From Trema orientale (lineage: Eukaryota > Streptophyta > Magnoliopsida > Rosales > Cannabaceae), in NCBI GenBank assembly GCA_002914845.1, contig JXTC01000109.1, positions 782,633-846,632 on the forward strand: a stretch of 64,000 nt of DNA, written 5' to 3'. Within the stretch, counting starts at the first letter, position 1; every line of letters starts with the position of its first letter. The notes under the pieces are model-generated. The model was not told where the DNA came from. It ran no database searches and saw only the letters and a program-made list of their open reading frames with translations. Positions 60,238-64,000 of this stretch are shown here, piece by piece. The position numbers and the translations under genes were made by a program.

Positions 60238-61190
60238 TGTCACGACCCAAAATTTAAAGCTGTGATTTTTAATAATTTTGAGTGTAAATAAAGATAAATA
60301 AAGAATTTTTGTAAAATTCGGAGAAAACTAAGTACTTGTGTTTTCATTTTTAATTCTTAAATCATTAGAAATTCTATATAAAAAGGGGTCCATTTTTATT
60401 TTAATTTATAAAAATAGATACACCAATTAAAATTAAAGAAAACATAATTATGATGTATAAAAATTTAGTTTAATAAAATTATAGTGTTGATGTAATAGAT
60501 TTTTCAAATCTTGAATCTGAATGTCTAAAATTTAACTTACAAGGTTGTCAAAATTCTAAGTACTTAAAATTTTAAAATTAAGCTCCTTAGGAACCATTGT
60601 GTCCAATTTATACACCAAAACCTGCAATAATAGTAAATACATCCTCATATATTCACTTAGTAGAATCAATAAACTTGGCTAAACAATTAGACATGGGGAA
60701 AGAATGGGACAAAGAAAATATACCAGCCAAAGAGGAATAAGACCACGAGCGTAAACCAAGCCACTTGCCTAGCCAACGAGACAACTAATTCGAATGAGCC
60801 ACTACCTGAAAGAGGGGAAAATAGAAGGGGTGAGCTCAAAAGCTCAGTAGGAAAGCTGTTACCTTATTTAAAAATCTTTTTAGTGATAGAAAGCCCCTAC
60901 ATGGTTAGTTTGATCCAAAACACATTTGCAAAACTATATGTACGTATATACATAAAAATATCCAAAACTGATAGTCCGTATGTATATACATATATATAGA
61001 TATACAGAAAGCAACCAATCAGTCCACAAACACATGACACAAATCCACTCATATCCATGAGTTTACCACCTCTCATCAATGGAAACTAGGACCCTGAATC
61101 TGTAAAATATAAAATCAAAATATTCCAAAAATCTAAAATTTTCAGTATATGTGTATATTTTAAAGATTTAACAATTGAGAAAAGGACATG
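60238..61190 (+). mobile_element. Fragment of an LTR related to that at 46937
   Basis: It starts TGTCACGACCCAAAATTTAA and shows interrupted similarity to 46937-47480: TTTTTGTAAAATTC, CTAAGTACTTG, ATCCTCATATATTCACTTAGTA and AGGGGTGAGC...GCTCAGTAGG occur in the same order. The right limit is unclear and no internal domain follows. Confidence 0.45.
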
Positions 61191-61505
61191 GATAGGACCA
61201 TTTGGGCTCTGTTTTTCTTTTTTAAGATTATGTTGATATAATTACTTTTTTAGGACCAAAAGTAAGGAGTAAATAATGAGAGGAAAAATCGGCTTCCAAA
61301 ATTTCCGTTGGTCAAAGGTGAGAAGGTGGTAGGTGGGAGCATTAAATGGCTGTCATTTCATTGTCTTATTTTCCCTCTTTTTTTTCTCTTTTCGTTCTCC
61401 CTCAATCTTTCTCTCTCCAATACCAGAGCTTAATTTCTTTATCATGAAGAAGATGAGGAATATATTTAATCACTCTGTCTCACAAGGAATATGACAGCGC
61501 AAGTT

Positions 61506-61508
<3 letters not shown>

Positions 61509-61537
<29 letters not shown>
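61509..61537 (+). repeat. (CT)n microsatellite
   Basis: About fourteen CT units, within a wider CT-rich block at 61370-61610. Confidence 0.9.
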
Positions 61538-61545
<8 letters not shown>

Positions 61546-61809
61546 TGTTCTTATTGATGATCTCTCTGTCTCTCTTTCTTTCTCCACCTCTCTTTTTCTC
61601 TCTTCTTAATAGCCCTTTTACTATTTAATTAAAAAAAACTCAGCTGGAAAGAAGTTTGGCATTGATAGGTGGGGAGATTTTCAAATTTTGAAGGTAAGTA
61701 AATAAGTTTTGTTTAAGAATGGTTTAGTGAAAGAGGACCATAATATTGATCTGGGCAATATTATGCTAAAAATTACATATTTTAGTTTATTTATAATCTT
61801 CTTAATAAT

Positions 61810-63640
61810 CTCGCTGGTTGACGTATAGTCAAGATTAAATTGACCTTAGGTCAATATCCTCTTGACCTTTGGTCAATATGAAAGTGACCTTTGAGATTAA
61901 TTTAATCTTGGCCTATGTTCAAAAACTTTTGACTAGTATCTCATCAGTTTGAAGTCATTTCTCCTTCATTCATTACATGTATCAACTTATATATCATGGA
62001 AGACATTATTCTATCTTAGGATATAGTTTTTGAGTTATTTTGTAGACATGAAAATTGCTCTTCTCACCAGTAAGACCTATTCGTGCGGAGTTCATTTAAT
62101 TCAAACTCAGTTACGATAATTTATAAAATTACAGTTTGAAATAAATCCCAACAACTAGATTAGTACTAATACAAAAATTGAAACTATTTTTCACCTATGG
62201 TCAGGATGTTCTTGACTTTGGGTCAAGAAGTTCTTGACTTAGGGTTAAAAAGTTCCTGACATAGGGTCAAGAAGTCATTGGCTTAGGGTCAAGAACTTCC
62301 AGATCACAAGTGATGAATTTCTTTACTTAGCTCTTGATTTAGGGTCAATAAGTTATTGACTTGAGTCAAACTTTTCTTGACTTCGAGTTAAGAAGTTCCT
62401 GACTTGAGGTCAAGATATTACTGATTTTTGGTTAAGAAGTGATTGATTTTATGATATTCTTGACTCGATGTCAAAAAGTAATTGACTTAAGATAAATAAA
62501 TTTTTGACTTGAAGTTAACAATATTTAAAGTATAGTTTAATATGAAACTTGATCACGATATTATACATAATCTATTCTTAAATTTGGCATGAAGTTAAGA
62601 ATAACTTGAACGAAAATGCTAAACAATTTAACCTGCAGTTGAAAATATTCTGATCTATAGTAACTCTAACATATTGTTACTTTAAAACCTATAAAGTTTT
62701 AACAAAATATAAATACTATTTCTTCAAGTTTTTCTTCCCCTTAATTCCATCACTATTTCTTCTGCTTATTTTTCTGTATAGTCTTTGTATTATTTTTTGT
62801 CATTGTCTTATCCTCACCCATCCCCTTTTTCTTGATTTTCAGAAAGCGTAAACTTTTCAACTAGCTTAATGAGATGTTTCGGTCGACCAATCGCCGTCGG
62901 CTTCTTCTTTTTAGCCTTTTTGCCCCTCTATTGCATTTGGATCTCAAAATTATCATTGTTAGGATCTTTCTCTTGAATTCTCTACAGTAATTACAACATG
63001 TAAAGGTCAATATGTTCTTCACTAAAGGCCAATAATATTCTTGATGCAAGGTCAAGACATTCTTGGCTCAGGTCAAGATAAGCTTGACTCCAGGTCAAGA
63101 TAAGCTTGACTTAAGGAAATCTTGACAATACGTCAATATCGTATTAACCCAAAGTCAACAATTTCCTAACTCCTTATCCATAACCTATTGACAATAGGTG
63201 AGTCAATAGGTTATTCATCTGAGCTCAAGAAAATCTTTATCTATGGCCAAGAATATCTTGACCTGAGGTTACTAACTTCGATCAATACACAGAAATGAAC
63301 CACAACTGAAAAAACATATATAAATTAAAATACAAATAGATCTTCAATAAAGAAATAATGATCAAAGTACACAAAATATTATAGGAACACCTCTACTAGT
63401 TTACCAAAACAAACAGACACTAAAAATCCAACTCCCTTGCACAACATCAAGTTATAGATTTCTTCACTTGAGGAGAAGATAGTGTTGACTACATGTCGAA
63501 AAATTCTTGACTCCAGACGAATAGGCTATTGGCTTGAGGTCAATTCAGGTCATGATTTTCTTGACCTTGGTCAATAAAATCTTGTTTTAACTTCTTAACC
63601 AAGGTCAAGAGCATCTTGACCTGGGTCAATATATTGCTGA
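61810..63640. repeat. Degenerate array of palindromic TTGAC(N)nGTCAA units
   Basis: Dozens of near-palindromes of the form TTGACTTAGGGTCAAGA recur over about 1.8 kb. They are tightest at 62212-62300, where four ~22-base units are in tandem, and again at 63040-63130 and 63530-63640. A unit-poor interval lies at 62530-62960. Each unit carries TTGAC, the W-box core, on both strands. No gene is seen in this region or in the A-rich tail to 64000. Confidence 0.75.
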
Positions 63641-64000
63641 CTTCAGACGAAGAATATAAAAATATAATGGAACATTTTCAGCATACTCAAGTTCACCATG
63701 CAAAAAAAAAGGTCAGCAAAACAATGGGTAGTAACAAAATTGACCAAAACAATAAACATAAAATCAGCAAAACACACAAATAAACTAGATCTTACTCAAA
63801 ACATGTACAAATAAAAATACAAAGAAACAAAAATAAACAAAAATAATAGTTTTTCACCATACTCAAAGTCACCATACAAAAAGAAGTATTTTTCCCCAAA
63901 AGAAAACAAAAATTATAAAATGCTAACCTTCTCTTAAATAGATATGGTTTCCATGCCCTTGTTCTTTGAATGAGGGGTTTCTTCGATCAAAACTTTTGAC

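Noticed and set aside
1..64000. CRISPR arrays, operons, bacterial-type systems or rRNA
   Set aside because: The window is plant nuclear DNA with spliced genes; no regularly spaced identical repeats with unique spacers or rRNA sequence were seen.

Overview
This is a nuclear genomic window from a flowering plant, most likely a eudicot. The evidence is AT-rich GT-AG introns, plastid transit peptides on enzymes of plant type, a plant LRR receptor-like kinase, a plant TH2-type protein, and many plant transposon types. I cannot name the species. There are five credible protein-coding genes. The rest is mostly mobile DNA, simple repeats and AT-rich spacer. One assembly gap of 374 N lies at 55394-55767.

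Layout. 1-6623: a decayed Ty1/copia LTR retrotransposon whose 5' LTR is cut by the window edge. 6635-7717: a PIF/Harbinger-like element holding a 172-bp Mutator-like MITE. 7844-12708 (+): NHD1, a chloroplast NhaD-type Na+/H+ antiporter with ten exons. 13850-16449 (-): plastid D-3-phosphoglycerate dehydrogenase with five exons, convergent with NHD1. 17355-22059: a 4.7-kb Mutator-like element with very long inverted ends and a perfect 9-bp target duplication. 22889-24700 (-): a 5'-truncated LINE. 27882-29271 (-): a two-exon SGNH carbohydrate esterase. 30169-36215: a cluster of small elements (Mutator-like, SINE, long-TIR element, hAT-like). 37709-41153 (-): a two-exon LRR receptor-like pseudokinase. 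43886-44327: a solo LTR. 46937-49215 and 60238-61190: two related LTR-like sequences beginning TGTCAC. 52373-54168: a broken TH2 copy with another solo LTR inside it. 56109-58625 (+): an intact six-exon TH2-like gene. 61810-63640: a long degenerate array of palindromic TTGAC/GTCAA units.

The genes do not form a pathway or cluster. NHD1 and PGDH both act in plastids but are neighbours only by position. The most interesting observation is the TH2-like gene. Its reading frame and splice sites are intact over 560 codons, yet the residues expected for catalysis in both its TENA and HAD domains are replaced. A truncated pseudogene copy lies upstream and a third remnant of the 3' flank lies downstream. 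The second is the Mutator-like family sharing the terminus GGGCGCGTCTA. One 4.7-kb member contains exon-like coding patches and may be a Pack-MULE.
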